Of a stretch of DNA of 64,000 bases, positions 44,002 through 53,229 are shown in pieces. The translations under genes were made by a program, and so were the position numbers. How positions within the stretch are numbered: the stretch's first letter is position 1; every line of letters begins with the position of its first letter. The stretch comes from Streptomyces pactum (GTDB lineage Bacteria; Actinomycetota; Actinomycetes; Streptomycetales; Streptomycetaceae): contig NZ_CP019724.1 in NCBI RefSeq assembly GCF_002005225.1, positions 5,349,501 to 5,413,500 of the forward strand, in the 5' to 3' direction. Under the pieces are notes generated by a model. The model was not told the origin of the DNA and did not search any database. It was given only the letters and a program-made list of their open reading frames with translations.

Positions 44002-45006
44002 TTGGAAGCGTCGGCCGAGGTGGACCCGGTGGGGGCCGGTGGTGCGGCCTTCATCGAGCTCGACGGGGTCGAGAAGGTCTTCGACGTGCGCCGCAAGACC
44101 GGTTTCCTCAAACGGGAGCGGCGGCGGGTGCGGGCCGTGGACGGGCTGTCGTTCACCGTGGCGCGCGGCGAGATGGTCGGCTACATCGGCCCGAACGGCG
44201 CCGGGAAGTCGACGACGATCAAGATGCTCACCGGCATCCTGACGCCCAGCGGCGGCCGGCTGCGGGTGGCCGGCATCGACCCGTCCCGGGAGCGGACCCG
44301 GCTGGCGCACCGCATCGGGGTCGTCTTCGGGCAGCGGACGACGCTGTGGTGGGATCTGCCGCTGATCGACTCCTACCGGCTGGCGCACCGCATGTACCGC
44401 ATCCCGGACGCCCGTTACCGGGAGAACCTGGACCGCTGCGTGGAACTCCTCCAGCTCCGGGAGCTGCTGGACGTGCCGGTGCGGCAGTTGTCGCTGGGGC
44501 AGCGGATGCGGGGCGACATCGCGGCGGCGCTGCTGCACGACCCCGAGGTGCTGTACCTGGACGAGCCGACGATCGGCCTGGACGTGGTCTCCAAGGCCAA
44601 GGTGCGGGGTTTCCTGCGGGACTTGAACGCGGAGAAGGGCACGACGGTGCTGCTGACCACGCACGATCTCCAGGACATCGAGCAGCTCTGCTCGCGCGTG
44701 ATGGTCATCGACCACGGGCGGCTGATGTACGACGGCCCGCTGGACGGGCTGCACGAGGCGGGGGAGAGCGAACGCACCCTGGTGGTGGACCTGGAGCGGG
44801 AGTCGCCGCCGATCGAGGCGCCGGCGCCCGCGCGGGTGGTGCGGGTGGAGGGCCCGCGGCAGTGGCTGGCGTTCCCGGCGTCGGCGTCGGCGGCGGGGCT
44901 GGTGGCGCGGATCGCGGCGGAGTACCCGCTGGTGGACCTGTCGGTGCGGGAGCCGGACATCGAGTCGGTGATCGCCAAGATGTACGCGGAACGCGCGGGC
45001 GCGTAG
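44002..45006 (+). CDS. ABC exporter ATPase
   Basis: A 334-residue ATP-binding subunit. Walker A is GPNGAGKST, the Q-loop region FGQRTTLWWDLP is typical of the DUF990-linked ATPases, the signature is LSLGQRMRGD, Walker B is VLYLDEPT followed by IGLDVVSKAKVR, and the H-loop is TTHDLQD. A C-terminal 90-residue accessory domain follows. TTG 44002 directly after GAGGGAG is preferred, but the frame is open upstream and the true start could be GTG 44020. Last gene of the exporter operon. Confidence 0.88.
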   Translation: MEASAEVDPVGAGGAAFIELDGVEKVFDVRRKTGFLKRERRRVRAVDGLSFTVARGEMVGYIGPNGAGKSTTIKMLTGILTPSGGRLRVAGIDPSRERTRLAHRIGVVFGQRTTLWWDLPLIDSYRLAHRMYRIPDARYRENLDRCVELLQLRELLDVPVRQLSLGQRMRGDIAAALLHDPEVLYLDEPTIGLDVVSKAKVRGFLRDLNAEKGTTVLLTTHDLQDIEQLCSRVMVIDHGRLMYDGPLDGLHEAGESERTLVVDLERESPPIEAPAPARVVRVEGPRQWLAFPASASAAGLVARIAAEYPLVDLSVREPDIESVIAKMYAERAGA

Positions 45007-45026
45007 TGCCCGGCGCGCCGACCTCG

Positions 45027-45032
45027 TAGGCT
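45027..45032 (+). promoter_or_regulatory. -10 element TAGGCT, leaderless promoter for DUF1707 gene
   Basis: TAGGCT ends 7 bases before ATG 45040; no ribosome site lies between. Confidence 0.55.
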
Positions 45033-45039
45033 GCTGTAC

Positions 45040-45798
45040 ATGACCGACGACGCCCCGGAACTCCGCGCATCCGACGCCGACCGCGAACGAGTCGCCGAGG
45101 TCCTGCGGGACGCCCTCGCGGAGGGGCGGCTGGACATGACCGAGTTCGAGGAGCGGCTGGACGCCACCTACAGCGCGCGGACGTACGGGGACCTGACGCC
45201 GATCACCCGGGACCTGCCGGGTGGCTCCGTGGACGGGCCGCCCCGGGTGTCGATGACCAAGGAGCCCGAGCGCGCCGGGGACTGGGCGGGGCGGATCACC
45301 GGAGGCGCGGGCTCGTCGACGTGGGCGGTCGCCGTGATGTCCGGCTTCCAGCGCAAGGGGCGCTGGACGGTGCCGAGGCGGTTCAACTCCTTCGCGTTCT
45401 GGGGCGGCGGGGACATCGACCTGCGCGAGGCGGACTTCGCGCACGACGAGGTCGTGATCAACTGCGTCGCGATCATGGGCGGGATGAACGTGATCGTGCC
45501 GTCCGGTGTCGAGGTGCTCGTGCGCGGCATCGGGATCATGGGCGGCTTCGACCATCGTGAGGAGGGCGTTCCCGGCGACCCGGGCGCCCCGCGCGTCGTG
45601 GTGACGGGCTTCGCCTTCTGGGGCGGCGTGGGTGTCGAGCGCAAGCTGACGCGGGCGGAGAAGCAGCGGATCAAGGAGGAGCGCCGGCAGGAGAAGCTGG
45701 AGCGCAAGGGCCGCAAGGAACTCGACGCTCCCCGCCACGGCCTCCACGGCCTGCACGACCTGCACCACGAGGAGCGGGAGCGCCGCCGGGAGACGTGA
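45040..45798 (+). CDS. DUF1707 protein with LiaF-like C-terminal domain
   Basis: A 252-residue protein. ELRASDADRERVAEVLRDAL, AEGRLDMTEFEERLDATYSA and RTYGDLTPITRDLP make up the DUF1707 module (residues 7-60). Residues 95-205 form a beta-helical LiaF/DUF2154-type domain with repeats such as FNSFAFWGGGDIDLREADF, CVAIMGGMNVIVPSGVEVLV and VVTGFAFWGGVGVERK. The charged C-terminal tail has heptad character (EKQRIKEERRQEKLERKGRK). Membrane helices are absent. Such proteins modulate envelope-stress systems; a specific role is not shown. Apparently leaderless. Confidence 0.85.
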   Translation: MTDDAPELRASDADRERVAEVLRDALAEGRLDMTEFEERLDATYSARTYGDLTPITRDLPGGSVDGPPRVSMTKEPERAGDWAGRITGGAGSSTWAVAVMSGFQRKGRWTVPRRFNSFAFWGGGDIDLREADFAHDEVVINCVAIMGGMNVIVPSGVEVLVRGIGIMGGFDHREEGVPGDPGAPRVVVTGFAFWGGVGVERKLTRAEKQRIKEERRQEKLERKGRKELDAPRHGLHGLHDLHHEERERRRET

Positions 45799-45834
45799 GC
45801 GTCCCCGGGGCCCGCCCGCGCCGCCGGGCCGGGT

Positions 45835-46103
45835 GTGACTCCGGGGGGCTGGGGTGTGGCGTCGCGTGGCGCGGGGGATGGCCTCGCTGGGTCGGGGTGT
45901 GGCGTCGCGTGGCGCGGGGGACGGTTCCGCCGGGCTCCGGGGGCGTTTCCGCCGGTTCGGGTGTGGTGGCGCCGGGCTCGGGTGTGGCGCCGGTGGGCTA
46001 TGGATGGTTGCGCTGGGCCAAGGTCTGGCGTCGGCGGGCTCGGGCCTTACCGGCGGGCCCGGGTGGCGTCGGCGGGCTCAGGCGTCATCGCCGGGCCCGG
46101 CCG
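45835..46103. repeat. Degenerate GC-rich repeats in convergent intergenic region
   Basis: About 270 non-coding bases between two convergent genes made of decayed units such as GGTGTGGCG and GGCGGGCTCGGG. A 28-base segment is exactly duplicated (45851-45878 and 45894-45921). The style resembles the 6.9 kb array though the unit sequence differs. No hairpin terminator or gene stands out. Confidence 0.65.
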
Positions 46104-47468
46104 TCACAGTTGGACCGGCGCCGCCCCTTTTAGGGCGTCCAGGTCGAGGAGCCGGCCCATTCGCGCGTACCCCTTGTCGCCGGGGTGCAGGTGGTCGCCG
46201 CTGTCGTAGTCGGAGCGCATCCGGCGCGGGTCGTAGGGGTCGCGCAGGGCCTTGTCGAAGTCGACGACCTCGTCGAACACGCGGCCCGAGCGGATCTCCT
46301 CGTTGATCTGCTGCCGCATCCTCTCGCGGGCCGGCGTGTAACCGCCGTAGCCGCCGAACGGCGTGATCGTCGTGCCGACGACCTTCAGGCCCCGGGCGTG
46401 CGCCTGGTCGGTGAGGGTGCGCAGGCCGTCGAGGACGGCGTCCCGGTCGGCGAGTTCCGGACTGTGCAGGATGTCGTTGACGCCGAGGACGATGACGACG
46501 ACCTTGACGTTGGTGCGGTCCAGTACGTCCCGCTCGAACCGGCTCAGCGCGCTGGGGTTGTCGGCGGGCCGGCCCGCCCTGCCGGTCAGGATGCGGTTGC
46601 CGCTGATGCCCTCGTTGACGACGCTGTAGCGGGGCGTGCCCCGCCCGTCCCCGGCCGCCTCGTGCAGCCGCTCGGCGAGGACGTCGGTCCAGCGCTGGTT
46701 GGCGCCGACCTCGGAGCCGAAGCCGTCGGTGATCGAGTCGCCGATGGCGACGACGGTGCCGTCGGCCTCGTGGCTCAGCACGTCCAGCGCGGTCAGGTAG
46801 CGCCAGTACCGCGTCTCGGTGGTGTAGGCGACGGCGGTGACGTCCGCGGTGCGGTCGCCGTCGGCGAGGTAACTGATCTGCTGCGCGCGCGGGTGGTAGG
46901 TGACCGGGCCCGACGGCACGGGCGAGTACGTGGTGACCAGGACGTCCGCGCCGTACGGGACGGCGACGCGCGCGATGTCGCTCATCACCTGTCCGCCCGC
47001 CGGGATGACGACCCGGGGGCTGCCCCCGAAGGTGAGCCGGCGCATCGTGTCGGCGAGCGCGGCGGCGGTGCCGGGGCCGGCGGCCAGCGCGATGGAGGCG
47101 TGCGTGATGGTCAGCGGGGACTGTCCGTAGAGGTTGGACAGGGTGATGCGCGCGCTGGTTCCGCCGATGCTCGTGTGCACGACGTTGCGCACCGAACGGC
47201 CCGCCATGCCGGTCGTCTCGGTGCCCGGTTCTGCCGCGGCGGGTGCGGTGGCCCAGGCGCCGACCCACGTGCCGGTCGAGGCGGGAGCGGCGTCGCCGCC
47301 CGGGAAACGGCCGCCGGCGAGCGGTGCGCGGTCCCTCGTGCCGTCGTCGGCGGACACTCCGGCGTATATGGCCGCGGAAATCGCCACTATCAGGGTGACG
47401 ATCGCTGCGAGCAGGGCACGGTGCTTGGTGGGGGGCGCCCCCGCACCCCCGTCACGACCCCGGGTCAT
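46104..47468 (-). CDS. Secreted SGNH/GDSL hydrolase
   Basis: A 454-residue protein with an N-terminal signal anchor (residues 17-38, LLAAIVTLIVAISAAIYAG). After a Pro/Ala linker comes a beta-sandwich (WVGAWATAP ... VRNVVHTSIGGTSARITLSN) and the SGNH domain: block I VVAIGDSITDG with the nucleophile Ser, block III LGVNDI, and block V DHLHPGDKGY containing the catalytic Asp and His. This layout fits extracellular esterases or carbohydrate deacetylases. ATG 47468 has GAGGAGAA about 7 bases upstream; the frame before it is a shadow. Substrate unknown. Confidence 0.92.
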   Translation of the reverse strand: MTRGRDGGAGAPPTKHRALLAAIVTLIVAISAAIYAGVSADDGTRDRAPLAGGRFPGGDAAPASTGTWVGAWATAPAAAEPGTETTGMAGRSVRNVVHTSIGGTSARITLSNLYGQSPLTITHASIALAAGPGTAAALADTMRRLTFGGSPRVVIPAGGQVMSDIARVAVPYGADVLVTTYSPVPSGPVTYHPRAQQISYLADGDRTADVTAVAYTTETRYWRYLTALDVLSHEADGTVVAIGDSITDGFGSEVGANQRWTDVLAERLHEAAGDGRGTPRYSVVNEGISGNRILTGRAGRPADNPSALSRFERDVLDRTNVKVVVIVLGVNDILHSPELADRDAVLDGLRTLTDQAHARGLKVVGTTITPFGGYGGYTPARERMRQQINEEIRSGRVFDEVVDFDKALRDPYDPRRMRSDYDSGDHLHPGDKGYARMGRLLDLDALKGAAPVQL

Positions 47469-47664
47469 GCTGTGCTGTTCTCCTCGGGCGAGGGGAGCCC
47501 GAGGCTCCGGTGCGATGAACCCATGATGCGTCACGGGCCGGGGAAAGGCCGTACGACCCCCGGGCGTTCCCCTCCCGGACAGACGCCGGGAACTTGTGTT
47601 CCGTTCCAGGAGTCGGTCAGGAAGGGACAATGTGTGCGGGACGCAACAGCGAACGGTGGAGTGG

Positions 47665-49050
47665 ATGGAACGCACGAAGGCGGAACTTTCCGGTGGTTCC
47701 GGAGATACCGGGGAGGGTGCCGGGACGGACGCGGAGCGGTCCGCGGGGGCCGGACGCGCCGCCCCCGGTGCCTTCCGCGACCGCGCGATGACCTCCTTCA
47801 GCCCTGCCGACGAGGTCAAGCGCCGCGGCGTACGCCGCATGAAGCTCACCGCCACCGGCCTGCTGCTGTTCGTCGCCGTGGTCTACGTCCTGGCCGAGTG
47901 GGCCGCCCACCGCGGCGCGGGCGCCTGGGCGGGCTACGTCGCCGCGGCCGCCGAGGCCGGGATGGTCGGCGCGCTCGCCGACTGGTTCGCGGTCACCGCC
48001 CTGTTCCGCCACCCGCTCGGCATCCCCATCCCGCACACCGCGATCATCCCCAGGAAGAAGGACCAGCTCGGCGTCTCGCTCGGCGAGTTCGTCGGCGAGA
48101 ACTTCCTGTCCGAGGACGTCGTACGGCTGCGGCTGCGCACCGTCGGCATCGGCAGCCGGCTCGGCGCCTGGCTCGCCGTGCCCGAACACGCCGACCGGGT
48201 GACGGCGGAGCTGTCCGCCGCCCTGCGCGGCGCCCTCACCGTGCTGCGCGACTCCGACGTGCAGGCGGTGGTGGGGGAGGCGATCACGCGCCGCGCCGAC
48301 GCGCAGGAGATCGCCCCCGGCATCGGCAAGCTGCTGGACCGGATCGTCGCCGACGGCGGCCACAAGCGGGCCGTCGACCTGATCGTCTCCCGTGCCCACG
48401 ACTGGCTGATCCTGCACGGCGACTCCGTCATGGACGCCGTCCAGGGCGGGGCGCCCGGATGGACGCCCCGGTTCGTGGACAAGAGGGTCGGCGAGCGCGT
48501 CTACAAGGAGCTGCTGCGCTTCGTCACCGAGATGCGCGACATGCCCGCCCACCCCGCGCGCGGCGCCCTCGACCGCTTCCTCACCGACTTCGCCTCCGAC
48601 CTCCAGTCCGACACGGACACCCGCGCGCGCGTGGAGCGGCTCAAGACCGAGGTGCTGGGCCGCGGCGAGGTGCAGGATCTGATCGCGTCCGCCTGGACGG
48701 CCGTACGGTCCATGATCGTCTCGGCGGCGGAGGACGAGCGCAGCGAACTGCGCATGCGGGTGCGGGCCTCGCTGCTGTCGCTGGGCGCCCGGATGGCCTC
48801 CGATCCCAAGGTGCAGGGCAAGGTCGACGGGTGGGTCGAGGGCGCGGCGGTCTACGTGGTCACCACCTACCGCCGGGAGATCACCTCCCTGATCACCGAC
48901 ACGGTGGCGAGCTGGGACGCCGAGCACACCACGAAGAAGATCGAGGCGAACATCGGCCGCGACCTGCAGTTCATCCGCATCAACGGCACGGTGGTCGGCT
49001 CGCTGGCCGGGCTGCTGATCTACACGGTCTCCCGCATCCTGGGGGCGTAG
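47665..49050 (+). CDS. DUF445 family membrane protein
   Basis: A 461-residue protein. After a Gly/Ala/Asp-rich head of 40 residues come a membrane helix (LTATGLLLFVAVVYVLAEW), the hallmark AAAEAGMVGALADWFAVTAL and FRHPLGIPIPHTAIIPRKKD, then a long helical region and a second helix near the C-terminus (VVGSLAGLLIYTVSRIL). DUF445 proteins are widespread and bound to the membrane at both ends; no activity is established. ATG 47665 follows GGTGGAG. Divergent from the SGNH gene. Confidence 0.9.
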   Translation: MERTKAELSGGSGDTGEGAGTDAERSAGAGRAAPGAFRDRAMTSFSPADEVKRRGVRRMKLTATGLLLFVAVVYVLAEWAAHRGAGAWAGYVAAAAEAGMVGALADWFAVTALFRHPLGIPIPHTAIIPRKKDQLGVSLGEFVGENFLSEDVVRLRLRTVGIGSRLGAWLAVPEHADRVTAELSAALRGALTVLRDSDVQAVVGEAITRRADAQEIAPGIGKLLDRIVADGGHKRAVDLIVSRAHDWLILHGDSVMDAVQGGAPGWTPRFVDKRVGERVYKELLRFVTEMRDMPAHPARGALDRFLTDFASDLQSDTDTRARVERLKTEVLGRGEVQDLIASAWTAVRSMIVSAAEDERSELRMRVRASLLSLGARMASDPKVQGKVDGWVEGAAVYVVTTYRREITSLITDTVASWDAEHTTKKIEANIGRDLQFIRINGTVVGSLAGLLIYTVSRILGA

Positions 49051-49156
49051 GGCTGCCACGGGGCGGCCCTGCGGCCTCCCGGCGCGGCGGGCGTGCCGGG
49101 CGTGTCCCCTCCGGTCCAGGGCACACGTGAGGCGTTCGCTCGACGGAGAGGGAGCC

Positions 49157-50659
49157 ATGAGCGCAGAATCGTCGTCGCCGGGCCCGACGCCCGCCCCCAC
49201 CGGTACCCGCACCGGCACCGTCACCACGGCCGTGCCCGCCAGGCTGGACCGGCTGCCCTGGTCACGATGGCACTGGATGATCGTGATCGGCCTGGGCACC
49301 GTCTGGATCCTGGACGGCCTGGAAGTCACGATCGTCGGCAACGTGGCCGGCCGCATCGCCGAGGAAGGCAGCGGCCTCGACATCAGCTCGGCCCAGGTCA
49401 CCGGCCTCGCCGCCGCCCTGTACGTGGCGGGCGCCTGCTCCGGGGCCCTGTTCTTCGGCTGGCTGACCGACCGTTACGGCCGCAAGAAGCTGTTCATGCT
49501 GACGCTGGCCGTCTATCTGGCGGCGACCGCGCTGACCGCGCTCTCCTTCGAGACCTGGTGGTTCTTCCTCTTCCGCTTCCTCACCGGCTTCGGCATCGGC
49601 GGCGAGTACGCGGCGATCAACTCCGCGATCGACGAGCTGATCCCGTCCCGGTACCGGGGGCGGGTCGACCTCATCATCAACGGCAGCTACTGGCTCGGCG
49701 CGATCGGCGGCGCCCTGCTGTCCATCGTGATGCTGGACACCGACATCTTCCCCAAGGACCTCGGCTGGCGGCTCAGCTTCGCCATGGGCGTGGTCCTCGG
49801 CCTGGTCATCCTGCTCGTACGACGGCACGTCCCGGAGAGCCCACGCTGGCAGTTCATCCACGGCCAGGGCGAGAAGGCCGACACCCTCGTGTCGTCCGTC
49901 GAACGGGACATCGAGAAGGAGAAGGGCGAGCAACTGCCGCCGCCGGCCGGTGAGATCACCATCCACCAGCGCAAGAGCATCGGCTTCGGCCTGATCGCCA
50001 AGACCGTCTTCAGCCGCTACCCGCGCCGCGCGGTCCTCGGCCTCTCCCTCTTCATCGGCCAGGCCTTCCTGTACAACGCCATCACCTTCGGCTTCGGCAC
50101 CATCCTCATCACGTTCTTCGACGTGCCGACCGGCAGCACCGGCTACTACTTCGCCGTCATCGCCGCCGGCAACTTCTGCGGCCCGCTGCTGCTCGGCACG
50201 CTCTTCGACACGGTCGGCCGCCGCATCATGATCTCGGGCACGTACCTGCTGTCCGGCATCCTGCTCTTCGGCACGGCGTACCTCTTCGACCGGGGTTCGC
50301 TCACGGCCACGACGATGACGGCCTGCTGGTGCGTGGTGCTGTTCTTCGCGTCGGCGGGCGCATCCAGCGCGTACCTGACCGTTTCCGAGGTCTTCCCCAT
50401 GGAGACCCGCGCCATGGCCATCGCCTTCTTCTACGCCCTCGGCACCGCCGCCGGCGGTATCAGCGGCCCGCTGCTCTTCGCCAACCTCACCGAGTCCGGC
50501 GTGGTCGGCGACACGGTCCTGGCCTTCCAGATCGGCGCCGGGCTGATGTGCGCGGCCGGCCTGGTGGCGGCGTTCCTGGCGGTGAAGGCGGAACGCCGCG
50601 CGCTGGAGGACATCGCGGAGCCGCTGTCGACGGTGCGGGCGGATTCGGCGGACGCGTAG
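49157..50659 (+). CDS. MFS transporter (sugar/organic-acid porter-like)
   Basis: A 500-residue twelve-helix transporter. The signature loop 2-3 motif is GWLTDRYGRKK and loop 8-9 shows GTLFDTVGRRIM; GFGIGGEYAAINSAIDELIP in helix 4-5 resembles the SP/AAHS/SV2 branch, as does PESPRWQF in the central loop. Residues 228-280 form a charged cytoplasmic loop between the two halves. Substrate cannot be assigned. ATG 49157 follows GAGAGGGAG. Downstream is a 9-bp repeat before the VOC gene. Confidence 0.9.
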   Translation: MSAESSSPGPTPAPTGTRTGTVTTAVPARLDRLPWSRWHWMIVIGLGTVWILDGLEVTIVGNVAGRIAEEGSGLDISSAQVTGLAAALYVAGACSGALFFGWLTDRYGRKKLFMLTLAVYLAATALTALSFETWWFFLFRFLTGFGIGGEYAAINSAIDELIPSRYRGRVDLIINGSYWLGAIGGALLSIVMLDTDIFPKDLGWRLSFAMGVVLGLVILLVRRHVPESPRWQFIHGQGEKADTLVSSVERDIEKEKGEQLPPPAGEITIHQRKSIGFGLIAKTVFSRYPRRAVLGLSLFIGQAFLYNAITFGFGTILITFFDVPTGSTGYYFAVIAAGNFCGPLLLGTLFDTVGRRIMISGTYLLSGILLFGTAYLFDRGSLTATTMTACWCVVLFFASAGASSAYLTVSEVFPMETRAMAIAFFYALGTAAGGISGPLLFANLTESGVVGDTVLAFQIGAGLMCAAGLVAAFLAVKAERRALEDIAEPLSTVRADSADA

Positions 50660-50663
50660 CGTC

Positions 50664-50699
50664 GCCCTGCACGCCCTGCACGCCCTGCACGCCCTGCAC
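50664..50699. repeat. Four exact copies of GCCCTGCAC
   Basis: Head-to-tail 9-base units begin 2 bases after the MFS stop codon. Non-coding on both strands in sensible frames; a likely slipped-strand expansion. Confidence 0.85.
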
Positions 50700-50741
50700 G
50701 TCCTGCCGCCAGACCGGCCGACCGCCGCGAGGAGCCGCCCG

Positions 50742-51101
50742 ATGACCATCCGCCGGATCGTCCCCAACATCCAGGTCGAGCGCGAGGAGCAGATGGGCAC
50801 GAGCCGTGACTTCTACGGCCTGCTGGGCTTCGAGGAGGTCATGGACATGGGCTGGGTGACGACCCTGGCCTCCCCGTCCAACCCCACGGCCCAGATCAGC
50901 CTCTTCACCGGGGAGCGCACCGCGCCCCTCGTCCCCGACCTGAGCGTGGAGGTCGAGGACGTCGACGCGGTGTACGCCCGGCTGTCCGCGTCGGGCGCGG
51001 AGATCGTACGGGACCTGCGGGACGAGGAGTGGGGCGTACGGCGCTTCTTCGTACGGGACCCGAACGGGCGGGTGGTGAACGTACTCACCCACCGGTCCTA
51101 G
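50742..51101 (+). CDS. VOC/glyoxalase-family protein
   Basis: A 119-residue single-VOC protein: RIVPNIQVEREEQMGTSRDF, YGLLGFEEVMDMGWVTTLAS, LSVEVEDVDAVYARLSASGA and RRFFVRDPNGRVVNVLTH. Such proteins dimerise and either bind metal for dioxygenase or lyase activity or confer drug binding. The first-strand position that usually holds a metal His is occupied by Asn/Gln residues here, so the enzyme class is unclear. ATG 50742 follows GAGGAG. Confidence 0.85.
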   Translation: MTIRRIVPNIQVEREEQMGTSRDFYGLLGFEEVMDMGWVTTLASPSNPTAQISLFTGERTAPLVPDLSVEVEDVDAVYARLSASGAEIVRDLRDEEWGVRRFFVRDPNGRVVNVLTHRS

Positions 51102-51110
51102 TCCGCTGGG

Positions 51111-51413
51111 TCAGGCCCGCCGGTCGGCGACCGCCCAGGAGGCCGGCGCCACGGCACCGGCGACTCCGAGGACGGCGGGCCAGGCGCCCACCTTCCTGGC
51201 CAGCGGGTGGGATCCGGCGAAGCCCGCGACGTACGCGGCCGTCAGCGCCCCGGCGGCCTTCCCGCCGGCCCGCGCCCGCCACTGCTGGGCGGCAGCGGCC
51301 CCGGCGACGGCGAGCACGGCCCCGCCGAGCTGCCGCTTCTTCGTCCAGCGGGCCACGCCGTACCCGCCGACGAGACCGCTCGCGGCCACCACCGCGCTGG
51401 GAACCTTCGCCAT
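51111..51413 (-). CDS. Small hydrophobic conserved hypothetical protein
   Basis: A 100-residue, Ala/Gly-rich protein with two or three short hydrophobic segments (AVVAASGLVGGYGVARW, LGGAVLAVAGAAAAQQW, AVLGVAGAVAPASWAVA), probably a small membrane protein. ATG 51413 has GGAGACGG upstream. No family recognised. Convergent with the VOC gene with stops 9 bases apart. Confidence 0.6.
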   Translation of the reverse strand: MAKVPSAVVAASGLVGGYGVARWTKKRQLGGAVLAVAGAAAAQQWRARAGGKAAGALTAAYVAGFAGSHPLARKVGAWPAVLGVAGAVAPASWAVADRRA

Positions 51414-51653
51414 GTCCGTCTCCTGCCTGCCGCCGCGCCCGCCCGCTGCCGAGCCGCTACGGGACCGAGGCCAATCCCGGCCGGACACGGCGCACGCGCC
51501 GGAGTGGAGGCCGGTCCGCCGGTCGTCACCGCCCGTGCCGCTCCGATGGCCGAACACCGAGCCCTGCCGGCGACACTTCCGGGTACCCGTCGAGTTGGAG
51601 CGAGGGGACAGGCGAAAGAGCGGACGGAACAGGAAGCGGGAAGCGGGAAGCCG

Positions 51654-52544
51654 ATGAGTACGCAGCGCACGGGCACGGGCACGGACCGGGCCCGCACCCG
51701 GTCGGTCGTGGTGGACGGTGGCGCCCGCGTGGCGTGTTGGGAGTCGGGGCCTCCCGACGCCGAACCGGTCCTCCTCCTGCACGGCTACCCCGCCGACCAC
51801 CACTGCTGGCGCCACCAGGTCCCGCCCCTGTCGGACCGTTACCGGGTCATCGCCCCGGACCTCCTCGGCTGGGGCGAGTCCGACCGCCCCGTGCACCTGC
51901 GCTTCGACTACGACACCGAGGTCGCCCGGCTGGGCCGGCTGCTGGACGCGCTCGGGCTGGACTCGGTGAACCTGGCCGGCCACGACTACGGCGGCTTCCT
52001 CTCCCTCGGCTTCGCCGAGACCCACCCCGAGCGGGTACGCCGGCTGGCCGTCCTCAACAGCCGCGCCCACTCCACCTTCACCCGCCCCTGGTACGCCGTC
52101 TTCAGCCTGCTCAGCCTCGCCGGCCGGACTCCCGTCCTCCGCCCGGCGGCGATGCGCCTGCCCTACGCCGCCATCCACCGCCGGTCCTTCGCCCCGCTGG
52201 TCCGCGCGGGCCACCTCGACACCGGCGTCCTGGACGGCTACGTCGGCTGGATGGACACCCCCGAGGGACGCCGCTGGCTGCTCCACTACTTCGGCGAGTA
52301 CCGCACCTCGTCCCGCCCCGCACTGCGCCGACGCCTCCACGAGATCGACTGCCCCACGGCGGTCATCTGGGGCCGCGCGGACCCGTACCTGCGCCCGACG
52401 ATCGCGACGGAGCTGGCCGGGGCCGTCCCCGGTGCCGAACTGACGATGCTGGACGGCACCGGCCACTGGGTGATGGACGAGCGCCCGGCGGAGGTGACGG
52501 CGGCCCTGAGCCGGCTGCTGGCACGACCCGCGCCCGGCCGGTGA
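51654..52544 (+). CDS. Alpha/beta hydrolase with aspartate nucleophile (epoxide hydrolase/dehalogenase type)
   Basis: A 296-residue hydrolase. The oxyanion motif is LLLHGYPADHHCW; the nucleophile elbow reads GHDYGG, with Asp rather than Ser, as in epoxide hydrolases and haloalkane or fluoroacetate dehalogenases; the acid may be Asp in IWGRADPYLRP and the base is His in GTGHWVMDERP. ATG 51654 is preceded by repeated GGGAAG. A lid domain spans about residues 125-225. Substrate unknown. The long frame upstream is not coding. Confidence 0.88.
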   Translation: MSTQRTGTGTDRARTRSVVVDGGARVACWESGPPDAEPVLLLHGYPADHHCWRHQVPPLSDRYRVIAPDLLGWGESDRPVHLRFDYDTEVARLGRLLDALGLDSVNLAGHDYGGFLSLGFAETHPERVRRLAVLNSRAHSTFTRPWYAVFSLLSLAGRTPVLRPAAMRLPYAAIHRRSFAPLVRAGHLDTGVLDGYVGWMDTPEGRRWLLHYFGEYRTSSRPALRRRLHEIDCPTAVIWGRADPYLRPTIATELAGAVPGAELTMLDGTGHWVMDERPAEVTAALSRLLARPAPGR

Positions 52545-52692
52545 GACGCAGGTCACATGTGCGGCCCTGCCGTCCGTGTCACATCACACCTCCGCGCTCC
52601 GTCGTAGCTGTGTACGCCCGAGGGCGAACGACCGCCCCTCAAGGGTGAACGACCGACGACCAGCACGACGGACCACGACGGAGGAACCTCTC

Positions 52693-53166
52693 ATGGAAGC
52701 TCGTCTCAACATGTTCGCCAACCCGATCGCGGGCAAGCTCGTACGGCACATCAACTCGGCGGGCAAGGTGGTGACGGACTCGACGCTGCCGGCCGCGACC
52801 CAGGAACTGGTGAAGATCCGCGCCAGCCAGATCAACGGCTGCGGCTTCTGCCTCGACATGCACACCAAGGACGCCGCGAAGGCGGGGGAGACGGCGCTGC
52901 GTCTCAACCTGATCGCGGCGTGGCGGGAGGCCAAGGTCTTCACCGACGCCGAGCGCGCCGCCCTGGAGCTGACCGAGCAGGGCACCCGCATCGCGGACTC
53001 CGCCGGGGGCGTCACCGACGAGGCGTGGGCGGAGGCGGCGAAGCACTACGACGAGGACCAGCTCGCCGCCCTGGTCGGCCTGATCGCCGTGATCAACACG
53101 TACAACCGCCTCAACGTCATCCTCCAGAACCCGGCGGGCGACTACGAGCCGGGCATGTTCGGCTGA
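52693..53166 (+). CDS. Carboxymuconolactone decarboxylase/AhpD-like protein
   Basis: A 157-residue CMD-family protein. The redox motif is NGCGFCLDMHTKDA (CxxC plus His), as in AhpD alkylhydroperoxidases; ALVGLIAVINTYNRLNV is the typical C-terminal helix. The likely role is peroxide or organic radical detoxification. ATG 52693 has GGAGGAAC upstream. Many Streptomyces pair such genes with an ECF sigma factor; none is present here. Followed by a strong bidirectional terminator. Confidence 0.9.
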   Translation: MEARLNMFANPIAGKLVRHINSAGKVVTDSTLPAATQELVKIRASQINGCGFCLDMHTKDAAKAGETALRLNLIAAWREAKVFTDAERAALELTEQGTRIADSAGGVTDEAWAEAAKHYDEDQLAALVGLIAVINTYNRLNVILQNPAGDYEPGMFG

Positions 53167-53188
53167 GGCACGCGTTCCGCGGTACTGC

Positions 53189-53225
53189 CGGGACGGCTCG
53201 CCCGATCGACGGGCGAGCCGTCCCG
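53189..53225. terminator. Bidirectional terminator between AhpD-like and P450 genes
   Basis: Perfect 15-bp stem (arms 53189-53203 and 53211-53225, core GGGACGGCTCGCCC) and 7-base loop between convergent genes. Confidence 0.88.
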
Positions 53226-53229
53226 CCGT

